Shown: positions 1 to 7,050, counted from the first letter of the stretch. The stretch: DNA of 13,000 bases from Actinomycetota bacterium (GCA_003168295.1 PMST01000294.1:1518-14517), one strand, 5' to 3'. Program-made: numbers and translations. The notes: generated from the sequence alone by a model not told the origin.

Positions 1-144
1 TCCGACGTGTACCGGCTGGCCGGCCGCCCGGACCGCTCGTCGACGGCCGGGCCAGGGCCCGTCCCGGCCACCGTGGCCCCGCGAGCGGTAGCGACCAGCG
101 ACGCCGGTGCCACACCGCTCGGTGCCGACGCCACCGAGCCCTGA
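1..144 (+). CDS. C-terminal tail of an unidentified protein (partial, 5' end outside window)
   Basis: Frame 1 is open from the first base to a TGA at 142-144, giving 47 codons. Almost every third codon position is G or C, which is the pattern of the real genes here and argues this is coding. The visible tail is rich in Ala, Pro, Gly and Thr and looks like a disordered linker rather than a folded domain, so the family cannot be named. It ends 16 bases before the lgt start on the same strand and may be co-transcribed with it. In many actinobacteria lgt lies downstream of tryptophan genes or a thioredoxin-like gene, but nothing in these 47 residues confirms either. Confidence 0.6.
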   Translation, partial: SDVYRLAGRPDRSSTAGPGPVPATVAPRAVATSDAGATPLGADATEP

Positions 145-148
145 CGGG

Positions 149-154
149 TACTCT
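149..154 (+). promoter_or_regulatory. Candidate -10 element (TACTCT) directly before lgt
   Basis: TACTCT fits the actinobacterial TAnnnT -10 pattern and ends 6 bases before the ATG at 161. No clear Shine-Dalgarno sequence is present, so a leaderless lgt transcript is possible. No convincing -35 was seen. The alternative is read-through from the gene ending at 144. Confidence 0.3.
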
Positions 155-160
155 CGGCCT

Positions 161-1207
161 ATGGCGATGGCGACGGCGGCGTACCTTCCCAGCCCGCCGA
201 TTAACAGTTTTCACATCGGCCCGCTGGATGTTCATTTCTATGCCCTGGCGTACCTGGTTGGCATTACCGTCGCGGTCATCATGACCAGGCGCCGCTGGCG
301 TGCCGTGGGCGGGGACCCGGAGCTGGTGGGCGACATCGCGCTGTGGGTCGTGCCGGCCGGCATCATCGGCGGCCGGATCTACTTCGACATCACCACGCCG
401 ATGGATATCCCGCACGTCTGGTACGGGGTGTTCGCGGTCTGGTCTGGCGGCCTGGGTATCTGGGGCGGGGTCCTGGTCGGCGGCCTGGTCGGCGTGTGGC
501 GGCTGCGCCGGCGCGGCGTGAGCCCGGCGCTGTTCGCGGATGCGATGGCGCCCGGCCTGCTGGTGGCCCAGGGCATCGGGCGGATCGGCAACTACTTCAA
601 CAAGGAGCTGTTCGGCCGCCCGACCACGCTGCCCTGGGGCCTGGAGATCCCGTATCAGTACCGCGTGTCCGGCGGGATCCCGGCCAGGTACCTGAACGCC
701 GCCACCTTCCAGCCGACCTTCCTGTACGAGCTGATCTTCGACGTCGCCTGGGCTTGTGTGCTCATCTGGCTGGGCCACCACCGCAAAATCAAGCCGCCGG
801 GCCTGTTCGCCCTGTACGTCTTCGGCTATTCGGCGTACCGGATCTTCGAGGAGTCGCTCCGGGTCGACTCGTCGGTGTACATCCTTGGCCTGCGGCTGAA
901 CATGTACATCGCCTCGGTGCTGGCGGTGATCGGCGCGGTCTGGTTCTACCGCACCCAGCGCCGCCCGGCCCGGACCTATTCCGCCCAGCCCGCCTCGGCC
1001 ACCAAACCCGCAGAACCCGGCGACGACCCCGGGATGGCCAGATCCGGGACGGCCAGATCCGGGGTGGCTCAGTCCGGGGTGGCCCAGTCCGGTCTGGCCG
1101 CCGAGGCCGGAGCCGATGGTTCCCCGCCCCCCGATGATGCCGCGCCCAGCGTCTCGCCCGAAGCCGACGCGCAGCCCTCCCGCGACTCCGAACAAGCCAC
1201 GTCCTAA
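161..1207 (+). CDS. lgt: Phosphatidylglycerol--prolipoprotein diacylglyceryl transferase
   Basis: Lgt moves the diacylglyceryl group of phosphatidylglycerol onto the lipobox cysteine of prolipoproteins in the cytoplasmic membrane, the first step of lipoprotein maturation. The 348-residue product shows the family signature at about 140-151 (GRIGNYFNKELFG, with Arg141, Asn144 and Glu149), an aromatic/Glu QPTFLYE segment near 184-190 and an Arg-rich YRIFEESLR segment near 226-234. Several hydrophobic membrane segments lie between residues 22 and 263. The E. coli HGG histidine is replaced by WGG near 101-103; I believe this is common in actinobacterial Lgt. From about residue 268 a long Pro/Ala/Ser-rich acidic tail follows, absent from E. 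coli Lgt, with a 5-residue repeat. An ATG at 107 would add 18 residues but overlaps the upstream gene; the ATG at 161 sits where the conserved region begins. Confidence 0.95.
   Translation: MAMATAAYLPSPPINSFHIGPLDVHFYALAYLVGITVAVIMTRRRWRAVGGDPELVGDIALWVVPAGIIGGRIYFDITTPMDIPHVWYGVFAVWSGGLGIWGGVLVGGLVGVWRLRRRGVSPALFADAMAPGLLVAQGIGRIGNYFNKELFGRPTTLPWGLEIPYQYRVSGGIPARYLNAATFQPTFLYELIFDVAWACVLIWLGHHRKIKPPGLFALYVFGYSAYRIFEESLRVDSSVYILGLRLNMYIASVLAVIGAVWFYRTQRRPARTYSAQPASATKPAEPGDDPGMARSGTARSGVAQSGVAQSGLAAEAGADGSPPPDDAAPSVSPEADAQPSRDSEQATS
1031..1099 (+). repeat. 15-bp tandem repeat in the lgt tail (about 4.5 copies)
   Basis: Four 15-bp units run at 1031-1045, 1046-1060, 1061-1075 and 1076-1090, with a partial fifth to 1099. 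The units are of the type GGGACGGCCAGATCC and GGGGTGGCCCAGTCC. The period is a multiple of three, so the frame is kept. They encode a degenerate pentapeptide series (MARSG, TARSG, VAQSG, VAQSG, LA...) in the disordered cytosolic tail of Lgt, about residues 292-313. Confidence 0.9.
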
Positions 1208-1235
1208 CCGGACCCCACCGCCCGTCGATCGGCGC

Positions 1236-3839
1236 CTAATCAGCCGCTGGCAGCAGGACCTCGACCGTGCCTTTCGCGCCATCGACTCTGATCCGGTCGC
1301 CGCTGTGCAGCCGCATCGTCGCGTTTCCGCAGCCGACGACGGCAGGTATGCCAAGTTCGCGCGCCACGATCGCCGCATGCGAGAGCGGTGCGCCGACGTC
1401 GGTGATCACGGCGGCGGCCCGTGGGAAGATCGGTGTCCAGCCGATGTTGGTGACCGTGGTGACAAGTATCTCGCCGTCGCCGAGCTGGCCGGCGTCTTCG
1501 GCCTTGCTGATCACCCGCGCTAGACCCTCGACGACGCCAGGCGCCCCGGGGAATCCGGTGACGATGTCGCGCGGTGGCGCCGTCGTGCCGTGCTCGCGGT
1601 AAAAGTCGCTGCACCGGGCCGGGTCGGCGGCCCAGCGGGCTGGGTCGAAGCGCCCGCGGATCAGCGCGGGGTAGGACGGCAGCGCACGGTACGACTCGTA
1701 GGCCACCTTGCGGCCGGGCACCGCGGACAGCGGCGCCTGGTCGCCGCGAAGCACGTCGAAGATCTCCGGCAGGCTCATGAAGAACAGGTCGTCACCGTGG
1801 CCGGTCATCTCGCCGGCCCGCAACACCCACGCACGCAGCACCCAGAACGACCTGGCTACCTCGGATCTAGCCTCCTCCCGCGCGCGGGCGACCTTGGCCC
1901 AGCGCGCCACCATGGTGCGCGTCGCGGCTCCGTGCTTGCCTCGCTCCCGCGCCAGCCGTTCCCAGATCGCCTGGCGAGCCGCTTCCTGTCCGGCCAGCAG
2001 GTCATCGACGCCGCGGGCGGTGTCCTGCAGGCTGGCGAGCTGCTTGTCGATCCAGCTGGGGTCCTCGGCTGGCCGCGGGGCCGATACCTCGATTTCGTGC
2101 GGGCCGCGGTGCCCGTACCGCCGGGCGAACGCGGCCCGGTCGATCTCGCCGCGGGCTAGCTGCGCCAGGCCGGTCACCGGGCCGAGGCTGGCCAGCTGGG
2201 TACCGCCAGGTTGCTGCCCGGACAGCAGCACGGCCGCGTCAGCCTCGCCGATGAGCGCGGCCAGCTTGTGCGGCACGGTGAGCAGCGTGCCGCCGCGTGC
2301 CCCCGTGGCCGCGAGCATGTCGCTAGCCTCCACGAAGAACGGCTCGACCTGACTGCGCCACGCGTCGGCCAGGGCTCTGGGGTCGTCGATCCGCTGGATC
2401 TCGGCGCGCAGGTCGTCAGCACGGCGCGCCGCGCCGGCGATGAACTCCGGTAGTCGTTTGTAGTTCCTCTTCGCCCTGCGCATGGTCGTGATGATGACGG
2501 GGAGCATCAGCCGGATGATCCTCCCGCGGGGAAGCTGCACCAGGGGTATCTCCTCGCCCGGCGGCAGCTTGCCGAAGACCGGCTCGCTCAGCCTGACGAA
2601 CCGGCTCACCGAGATTCCCGCCGCTCGGGCGAGCGACGCCGACATGCTCACGTTCATGTAGAACCGACCGCCGATCCGGCCCCAGCCGTTGTGGCCGGGC
2701 AAGGTCGGCGGCGATATCGCCCGCGACATGAACAGCTGGATGGACGACCAGGTGGCCGGGGTCATCACGTCGGGGATCGCCTCGCCGAGGTTGCCGTTGC
2801 TCCACAGGTAGTCCCCGTCGAGGCTGTCGTTCCACTGCTCGCCTGCCTCGACGCCTGCCTCGACGCCCGCGGCCAGGCCGGTGATCGGCCGTGCCTGCAC
2901 GACGAACAGCTTGTGACCGGCACGGGCCCACTCAACGTCTACCGGCTGGCCGTACAGCTCCTCGATGGCCAGGCCGAGGCGGGTGAGTTCGCGGGCTTCC
3001 TCGGCGCTGAGCACCGCCGCGTCGCGCAGCTCCGCCGGGGTGTCCTGCTCCCTGGCGTCCTGCTTCCTGGTACCAGTGCCCACGGGTACGGTCATCACCT
3101 CCTTGCCGCCGGTCCGGTATTCGACGATGTCACCGTCGGCCCGGTCGACGACGGCGACGTCCGGCGTGACCCGACCGCCCACGACAGCCTCGCCGAGGCC
3201 CCAATTGGCGTTGATGACGACCTGGTCCCGCCTGCTGGTGACCGGGTCGACGGTGAACAAGACGCCCGCCGCGTCGGCCGGCACGAGCTGCTGTACCACG
3301 ACGGCGATGCTCACCCCGTCGGCCGCGATGCCGTTGCGGGCGCGATAACCGATCGCCCGCGGTGTCCACAGCGACGCCCAGCACCGCCGGACCGCGTCGA
3401 GCACGCCGGCCTCGCCGCCGACGTTGAGATACGTATCCTGCTGACCCGCGAACGACAGGCCGGGCAGGTCTTCCGCGGTCGCCGAGGACCGCACGGCGAC
3501 CGCCACGTCGTCGCCCAGACCGGTGTACGCCCGTGCGATGGCCGCTGCGGTCGCGGCCGGCACGGATGGCCCGGCGAACAGTTCGCTGATTCGTCCCGCC
3601 GCGGTCCCGAACGTAGCCGGATCGGAAGCATCGACGAGAGCCATCGCCGCCATCAGCGGTTCCCGCAGGCTGCCGCGCGCGACGAAATCAGTGTAGGCGC
3701 CGGTTGTCACGTGGAAGCCGGGCGGGACGCCGAAGCCTGCGCGCGCCAGACGCGCTATCGAGGCGCCCTTACCACCCACCGTCTCAATCGTCGCGGCCGG
3801 GTCATCGAGGGCCATCACCAGTGGCACCTGTGTGCTCAC
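1236..3839 (-). CDS. Rifampicin phosphotransferase-like / PEP synthase-like ATP-grasp enzyme with phosphohistidine domain
   Basis: The 867-residue product has the PEP-synthase/Rph layout. An N-terminal ATP-grasp nucleotide domain (about 1-320) carries GGKGAS at 22-27, RSSATAEDLPG at 117-127 and the DVEWA and QARPI motifs near 301-319. A variable middle domain starts with NDSLDGDYLWSN near 337. A C-terminal swivelling domain carries the phosphohistidine site SHAAIVARELGIPAVVG, with His821. This class transfers phosphate from ATP through the histidine to pyruvate (PEP synthase) or to an antibiotic hydroxyl (Rph). Length, domain order and middle-domain position fit Rph better than PEP synthase, but the substrate pocket cannot be judged by eye. 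The GTG start has a good Shine-Dalgarno site (GGGAGG) just upstream. Its stop lies 28 bp from the convergent lgt stop. It is probably the last gene of the 5062-to-1236 operon, with a possible operator of its own at 3860-3871. Confidence 0.85.
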   Translation of the reverse strand: MSTQVPLVMALDDPAATIETVGGKGASIARLARAGFGVPPGFHVTTGAYTDFVARGSLREPLMAAMALVDASDPATFGTAAGRISELFAGPSVPAATAAAIARAYTGLGDDVAVAVRSSATAEDLPGLSFAGQQDTYLNVGGEAGVLDAVRRCWASLWTPRAIGYRARNGIAADGVSIAVVVQQLVPADAAGVLFTVDPVTSRRDQVVINANWGLGEAVVGGRVTPDVAVVDRADGDIVEYRTGGKEVMTVPVGTGTRKQDAREQDTPAELRDAAVLSAEEARELTRLGLAIEELYGQPVDVEWARAGHKLFVVQARPITGLAAGVEAGVEAGEQWNDSLDGDYLWSNGNLGEAIPDVMTPATWSSIQLFMSRAISPPTLPGHNGWGRIGGRFYMNVSMSASLARAAGISVSRFVRLSEPVFGKLPPGEEIPLVQLPRGRIIRLMLPVIITTMRRAKRNYKRLPEFIAGAARRADDLRAEIQRIDDPRALADAWRSQVEPFFVEASDMLAATGARGGTLLTVPHKLAALIGEADAAVLLSGQQPGGTQLASLGPVTGLAQLARGEIDRAAFARRYGHRGPHEIEVSAPRPAEDPSWIDKQLASLQDTARGVDDLLAGQEAARQAIWERLARERGKHGAATRTMVARWAKVARAREEARSEVARSFWVLRAWVLRAGEMTGHGDDLFFMSLPEIFDVLRGDQAPLSAVPGRKVAYESYRALPSYPALIRGRFDPARWAADPARCSDFYREHGTTAPPRDIVTGFPGAPGVVEGLARVISKAEDAGQLGDGEILVTTVTNIGWTPIFPRAAAVITDVGAPLSHAAIVARELGIPAVVGCGNATMRLHSGDRIRVDGAKGTVEVLLPAAD
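2841..2864 (-). repeat. Perfect 12-bp tandem duplication within the Rph-like gene
   Basis: The unit GCCTGCCTCGAC occurs twice without interruption (2841-2852 and 2853-2864). On the coding strand it gives the repeated tetrapeptide GVEA-GVEA at the junction between the ATP-grasp domain and the middle domain. It looks like a recent in-frame slippage in a linker. Confidence 0.85.
3042..3071 (-). repeat. 15-bp imperfect tandem duplication within the Rph-like gene
   Basis: GTCCTGCTCCCTGGC (3042-3056) is followed directly by GTCCTGCTTCCTGGT (3057-3071), 13 of 15 bases identical. It encodes the repeated TRKQD/AREQD segment in a charged surface loop near residues 257-266 of the ATP-grasp domain. Confidence 0.75.
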
Positions 3840-3859
3840 GAGAGCCTCCCTTCTCCGCG

Positions 3860-3871
3860 AGTTCCGGAACT
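3860..3871. promoter_or_regulatory. 12-bp perfect palindrome upstream of the Rph-like gene (candidate operator)
   Basis: AGTTCCGGAACT is a perfect inverted repeat. It is the only evident dyad in the 51-bp gap between the DUF1648-like gene and the Rph-like gene, about 20 bases upstream of the GTG start and just before its Shine-Dalgarno site. It could be a repressor site or a small mRNA structure. It is not the rifampin-associated element reported upstream of known rifamycin-resistance genes, as I remember that element. Confidence 0.35.
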
Positions 3872-3890
3872 GACCATCCGGACGGAGGGG

Positions 3891-4223
3891 CTATTCGCGG
3901 CCACCGCGGCTAAGCGCGACCCTGAGCGCGCCCACTTCGGTGGCCAGCATCACGACGAGTGCGATGGTAAGACCGGCCGGCAGACCGGACCCGCCATCGG
4001 CCTGCTGGCTTCGGGCATTCACGGCCAGTATGACGTAAACCACACCGCCGCCCACGGGCCACAACAGGAGACCAACGTTCTTTGGCACCCAGTTGTTGTA
4101 GGCGGCGGGCCCGAAATGTATCGGTACCCGCGCGCCGGGCGGCAAGGCGGACGCGCCGTAAAGGGAAACGCCGACCATCCCGAGCAGCAGCAAGCTGTCG
4201 ATGACGAGCAGCGCGACGCTCAT
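3891..4223 (-). CDS. Small DUF1648-like membrane protein
   Basis: This 110-residue protein has three hydrophobic segments (about 3-25, 48-67 and 79-101). Between the first two lies VPIHFGPAAYNNWVPK, which matches the DUF1648 pattern (PxHF followed by a W/K pair). DUF1648 is also found at the N terminus of SdpI-type immunity and signalling membrane proteins of Bacillus, but here the rest of SdpI is missing. Its ATG overlaps the TGA of the upstream gene by four bases (ATGA), so translation is probably coupled. The Rph-like gene starts 51 bp downstream. The biochemical role is unknown; a membrane partner or sensor of the upstream HTH protein is an inference from the overlap. Confidence 0.7.
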   Translation of the reverse strand: MSVALLVIDSLLLLGMVGVSLYGASALPPGARVPIHFGPAAYNNWVPKNVGLLLWPVGGGVVYVILAVNARSQQADGGSGLPAGLTIALVVMLATEVGALRVALSRGGRE

Positions 4224-5062
4224 TTCAACGATCCAGGCCGCGGCCCTGAGTTCGCGGGCGCTGGCCGGATGGCCAGGCCAGCGACCTTGCCGGCCGGGTC
4301 AAAGCGGACGATGCCCACGGCGTCCGCGGCTTCGAAGTACAGCGGGATCTCCACCACGGTGTCATCTCCTGCGCGGTGCGGGAATGGCTCGCCGATGCGC
4401 TCGAGACGACCGATCATGCCCGCGTTGCGTGCCCAGGCGCTGGCCATGAGGTCGGGATTGAGGCGTTTGCCCATGTTCTCGTCGAGTTGCTCGCATATCT
4501 CGGCCCAGCGGCCCTCGAGGTGGCAGGCAAAGATCCGGACCGCGCGATCCGCCGCCCCGGGCATGACCTCCCGGCTCATCGGCGCTCCAGTGCGCGGGTC
4601 GACCGGGTGCCCGAATCGCTGGAACGCGGCCTGCCGGGTTGTGCCGAGGACATCACCGATTTCCCTCCAGCTATGGCCGGCGTACCGCGCGCGGTCGATA
4701 GCCTCCTGCAGGGCCAAGTCCGCGGCGGCGGACAGTTCCCGCGCCGCCGCCACGGCGACCGTCGGCGAGCCGGCCCGCTCGAATTCGTCCATCAGCTGCC
4801 GAACCGTGCCGCGGACCCTGCTGGCCACGGAACTGGCCGAACCGGATACGCCATTTATGCCGTCAAGATAATCCTGACGACTGTCCATTGTCAATGAATC
4901 CTTAACACGTTCAGTTCCGCCGCGGCCGGCCCGCGCCCGCTCCCGGCGTGCCGCATCACGGCAGCGCGCATCGCAGTACCGTCGCCTCCGACCTCTGCCC
5001 TGTTTTTGGGGCAGCTCGCGCCCGCAAGCCTCGCAGCCCGCAGGCCCGCCAAGCTCAACCAT
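4220..5062 (-). CDS. Zinc-ribbon / HTH / DUF3887-like protein, putative regulator
   Basis: The 280-residue product has three parts. Residues 10-34 hold a Cys4 knuckle (CEAC ... YCDARC; Cys10, 13, 30, 34) inside an Arg-rich stretch typical of small nucleic-acid-binding fingers. About 118-141 reads GHSWREIGDVLGTTRQAAFQ, a helix-turn-helix of the kind seen in actinobacterial proteins of this shape. About 164-270 resembles DUF3887, a small NTF2-like fold. I chose the ATG at 5062: a GAGGCGGGAG-type ribosome site and a -10-like GATAAT (5082-5087) lie upstream, whereas the longer ATG at 5128 lies upstream of that -10 and has no ribosome site. A second possible start is the ATG at 4888, with AAGGA 10 bases upstream, which would drop the zinc knuckle. 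It overlaps the membrane-protein gene by ATGA. Transcription regulation is inferred, not shown. Confidence 0.75.
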   Translation of the reverse strand: MVELGGPAGCEACGRELPQKQGRGRRRRYCDARCRDAARRERARAGRGGTERVKDSLTMDSRQDYLDGINGVSGSASSVASRVRGTVRQLMDEFERAGSPTVAVAAARELSAAADLALQEAIDRARYAGHSWREIGDVLGTTRQAAFQRFGHPVDPRTGAPMSREVMPGAADRAVRIFACHLEGRWAEICEQLDENMGKRLNPDLMASAWARNAGMIGRLERIGEPFPHRAGDDTVVEIPLYFEAADAVGIVRFDPAGKVAGLAIRPAPANSGPRPGSLK

Positions 5063-5081
5063 CTCCCGCCTCACTCCAGCG

Positions 5082-5087
5082 ATTATC
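5082..5087 (-). promoter_or_regulatory. Candidate -10 element (GATAAT on the - strand) for the 5062-to-1236 operon
   Basis: On the - strand GATAAT lies about 20 bases upstream of the ATG at 5062, so transcription would begin near 5075. The region around it (5082-5135) is clearly more AT-rich than the rest of the window, as expected of a promoter. No good -35 is visible at 16-18 bp. The element supports the 5062 start over the one at 5128. Confidence 0.4.
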
Positions 5088-5195
5088 GAGGTGGATACGC
5101 ACCCACGAAATTGTAAAGCGTGGTTCATATAACGCGAAAATCGGCGACCGCGTATCTACTTCGGCCCGGCTCCACCAGGCCCTCCTCGCCCTTCG

Positions 5196-6152
5196 CTAGG
5201 CCGGCACGCTGGCGGCCAGCTGCAGCAAGAATCTTGTTGTTTCGTCGGGCGGCCGGCGATAGCAGGATTGGACGACGATGATCACGGCCGTGGCCTGGCA
5301 CCACTGCTCGAGCCGGTCGCCGTTCAGGTCCTCCAGGAGCGTGCCCAGCCGCTCGATTCGCTCCCGGAGCCCGGTCAGGCTCGTCGTGCGGCCGACCGCC
5401 CAGTCGATCGCGTCGGCGGTGCGGTCGCCGCGGCACGGCCGCGGATCGATGGCGACCAGCCCGCGTCCCGGCCCGCCGTCCAGCACGTTCGGCAACCCAA
5501 GGTCCCCGTGCACCAGCCCGGGGTCCCCCTGCACCAGCCCGGCAGCCCCGTGCACCAGCCCGGCGGTCCCGTCGGCGGCTAGCTCCCGGGCCAGCCGGTG
5601 TCCGCGCGCCACCAGGTCCGGTGGCACCAGCGGGCTGACCCGCGGGTGGCTGCGGCGCCTGGCGATCAGCGCGAACAGGAGCTCCACCCGCTCGGCCAGG
5701 GTCGGCAGCTGGTCAAGCTGATCTCCGCTGGTGACCCGCAGGCTGGCGAGCAGCGTGGCGATCTGTTCGAAGGACGGCAGCCCCGGCTGATCGCTGAGCT
5801 TGGACCCGGGCTCGACCTTCTCAAGCAGCAGGGCGCCGGTCTCCGGGTCGGCGTCCAGGAGGTCCACGACGTGCGGGGTTCCGGCCCACGCGCATAGCGC
5901 CAGTGCCTCGGTGTCCGCCACCGTCCGATCCGGCGTCAGCTTGAGCACCACGCCGCCGCCACCGCGCCTGCGTCCGATGAAGACCCGGGATGTCCCGCCC
6001 GACAACGCCTCGTCAAGCTCTAGGCCCCAGCTCCGGCAGCACTCATCGACCACGGTTGGCAGCGCGTCACACCACGGCCCCGCGCCGGCCCCGAAGCGAT
6101 CGATCAGCCGGTCGCGCGCGGCGGCATCCAGGACGAAATCCGGGTCCAGCAT
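5196..6152 (-). CDS. APH(6)/hydroxyurea-type antibiotic kinase-like protein
   Basis: The 318-residue protein has the fold markers of the aminoglycoside/hydroxyurea kinase family (streptomycin 6-phosphotransferases and relatives). These are a VVLKL lysine (Lys71) and Glu82 of the N lobe, the catalytic loop GLVHGDLGLPN (Asp217, Asn222) and the metal-binding AIDPRP segment (Asp236), followed by GDRTADAIDWAV, which is typical of this family. Such enzymes phosphorylate small hydroxylated molecules with ATP in the cytosol; the substrate here is unknown. The usual HGDLHxxN reads HGDLGLPN. Directly before the loop the sequence is repeated (GLVHGAAGLVQGDP), which is unusual at an active site. The ATG at 6152 has a weak GAGG-type ribosome site. 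It lies between the TetR gene and the zinc-ribbon gene, on the same strand as both. Confidence 0.85.
   Translation of the reverse strand: MLDPDFVLDAAARDRLIDRFGAGAGPWCDALPTVVDECCRSWGLELDEALSGGTSRVFIGRRRGGGGVVLKLTPDRTVADTEALALCAWAGTPHVVDLLDADPETGALLLEKVEPGSKLSDQPGLPSFEQIATLLASLRVTSGDQLDQLPTLAERVELLFALIARRRSHPRVSPLVPPDLVARGHRLARELAADGTAGLVHGAAGLVQGDPGLVHGDLGLPNVLDGGPGRGLVAIDPRPCRGDRTADAIDWAVGRTTSLTGLRERIERLGTLLEDLNGDRLEQWCQATAVIIVVQSCYRRPPDETTRFLLQLAASVPA
5501..5563 (-). repeat. 21-bp tandem triplication covering the kinase catalytic loop
   Basis: Three head-to-tail 21-bp units lie at 5501-5521, 5522-5542 and 5543-5563, differing at only one to three positions, with a partial fourth after 5563. 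In the protein (read on the - strand) they give three seven-residue copies ending in GLVHGAA, GLVQGDP and GLVHGDL. Only the last carries the full catalytic motif. The period is a multiple of three, so the frame is kept. Confidence 0.92.
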
Positions 6153-6187
6153 GCACCCAGCCTCGCGGGCGCCCCCCGCGGGCGCAA

Positions 6188-6193
6188 ATCATA
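6188..6193 (-). promoter_or_regulatory. Candidate -10 element (TATGAT on the - strand) for the APH(6)-like gene
   Basis: In the 82-bp gap between the TetR gene stop and the kinase ATG at 6152 there is a TATGAT on the - strand, close to the TATAAT consensus, inside the only AT-rich stretch of the gap. Transcription would begin near 6181. I saw no convincing -35. This suggests the kinase has its own promoter rather than depending on tetR read-through. Confidence 0.4.
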
Positions 6194-6234
6194 ATCGCGC
6201 CAGCCCTTCGAACCACGCCAGCGCCCCCCTGATG

Positions 6235-7050
6235 TCAGTTGGCCTGGACGAGGTTCTCGATGCCGTCCAGGATGCGGTCGAGGCCGAAGATGAACTCGTC
6301 GTCCGGTCCGTCCGCGGCGTCGAAGACCCCGGCCGCGATGAACGCGGTGAGGGCCGGGAACCGCTGCGGATCGGTCAGCTTGGCGAGCATGCGGGGGTAC
6401 GCGGACATCCACTGGCTCGGGCTTAGGCCGGAGGCTTGCATCGCGGCCGCGATGTCGGACTCGGTCGCGGCCAGGTTCCTGACGTAGCCGGACAGCAGCA
6501 TGATCACCGATGCCTTGCGAGCCTCGGTCAGCGGGGTGTCCTGCATGCAGGCCAGCGCGTGCTCGAACCAGGCCACGGCCCGGGGCAGGATCGGCAGGCT
6601 GTCCAGCGGGATGCGGATCGCCCACGGGTGCCGGCTGATGCTGGCGCGCATCCCCCAGGCCCAGCGGGAAAGCCCGGACCGCCAGCCCTCCCCGGCCGCG
6701 AGCGGATCCGGGGCGTCGCCCCAGGCGGCGTCGACCATCAGGTTCAGCAGTTCCTCCTTGGCCGACACGTGCCGGTACAAGGACATGGCCGCGGCGCCGA
6801 GTTCGGCCGCTACGCGTCCCATCGACACGGCGTCAAGCCCATCCGCGTCCGCGATCCGCACCGCGGCGGCTACGATCCGCTCCAGGCTGAGGGCCGGCTT
6901 CGGCCCCTTGTGCGGTCGCTCGCGCACGCCCCAGGCCGCCGCGATGCTGTCAGGAAGAACCGATCCGGACCCGGGGAAGTCGGGACCGGCCGCGGCCAAG
7001 CTGCGGTCGGCGCGCGGCCGGGCGTTGTCCGGTGCGTCTACGCCGGTCAT
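6235..7050 (-). CDS. TetR/AcrR-family transcriptional regulator, likely repressor of the adjacent ABC exporter
   Basis: The 271-residue protein has an N-terminal extension of about 50 residues. A TetR DNA-binding domain follows at about 55-101 (LSLERIVAAAVRIADADG, then VSMGRVAAELG and SLYRHVSAKEELL). The rest is an all-helical ligand and dimer domain of the TetR C-terminal type common beside actinobacterial drug exporters. The ATG at 7050 is preceded by a strong AGGAGGAAAGGAG ribosome site. An in-frame start at 7143 would put 31 residues across the promoter and operator, and is rejected. It is divergent from the DrrAB-type exporter at 7200. Two matching dyads over both promoters suggest it represses itself and the exporter, with release by a transported compound. 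The ligand is unknown. Confidence 0.9.
   Translation of the reverse strand: MTGVDAPDNARPRADRSLAAAGPDFPGSGSVLPDSIAAAWGVRERPHKGPKPALSLERIVAAAVRIADADGLDAVSMGRVAAELGAAAMSLYRHVSAKEELLNLMVDAAWGDAPDPLAAGEGWRSGLSRWAWGMRASISRHPWAIRIPLDSLPILPRAVAWFEHALACMQDTPLTEARKASVIMLLSGYVRNLAATESDIAAAMQASGLSPSQWMSAYPRMLAKLTDPQRFPALTAFIAAGVFDAADGPDDEFIFGLDRILDGIENLVQAN

Noticed and set aside
1208..1235. Terminator between the convergent lgt and Rph-like genes
   Set aside because: The 28-bp gap contains no stem of useful length.
3840..3890. Rifampin-associated element expected before rifamycin-resistance genes
   Set aside because: The only dyad here, AGTTCCGGAACT, does not match the element as I remember it, so rifamycin control is not claimed.
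2691..4871. 726-codon open frame on the + strand antisense to the Rph-like operon
   Set aside because: It has no family motif, crosses three real genes and their gaps, and has Arg/His/Gly-rich shadow composition.
6164..6180. Hairpin CGCGGG-N5-CCCGCG as a terminator after tetR
   Set aside because: Arms are short, no T-run follows, and it lies just upstream of the APH(6)-like start. It may be chance in GC-rich DNA.
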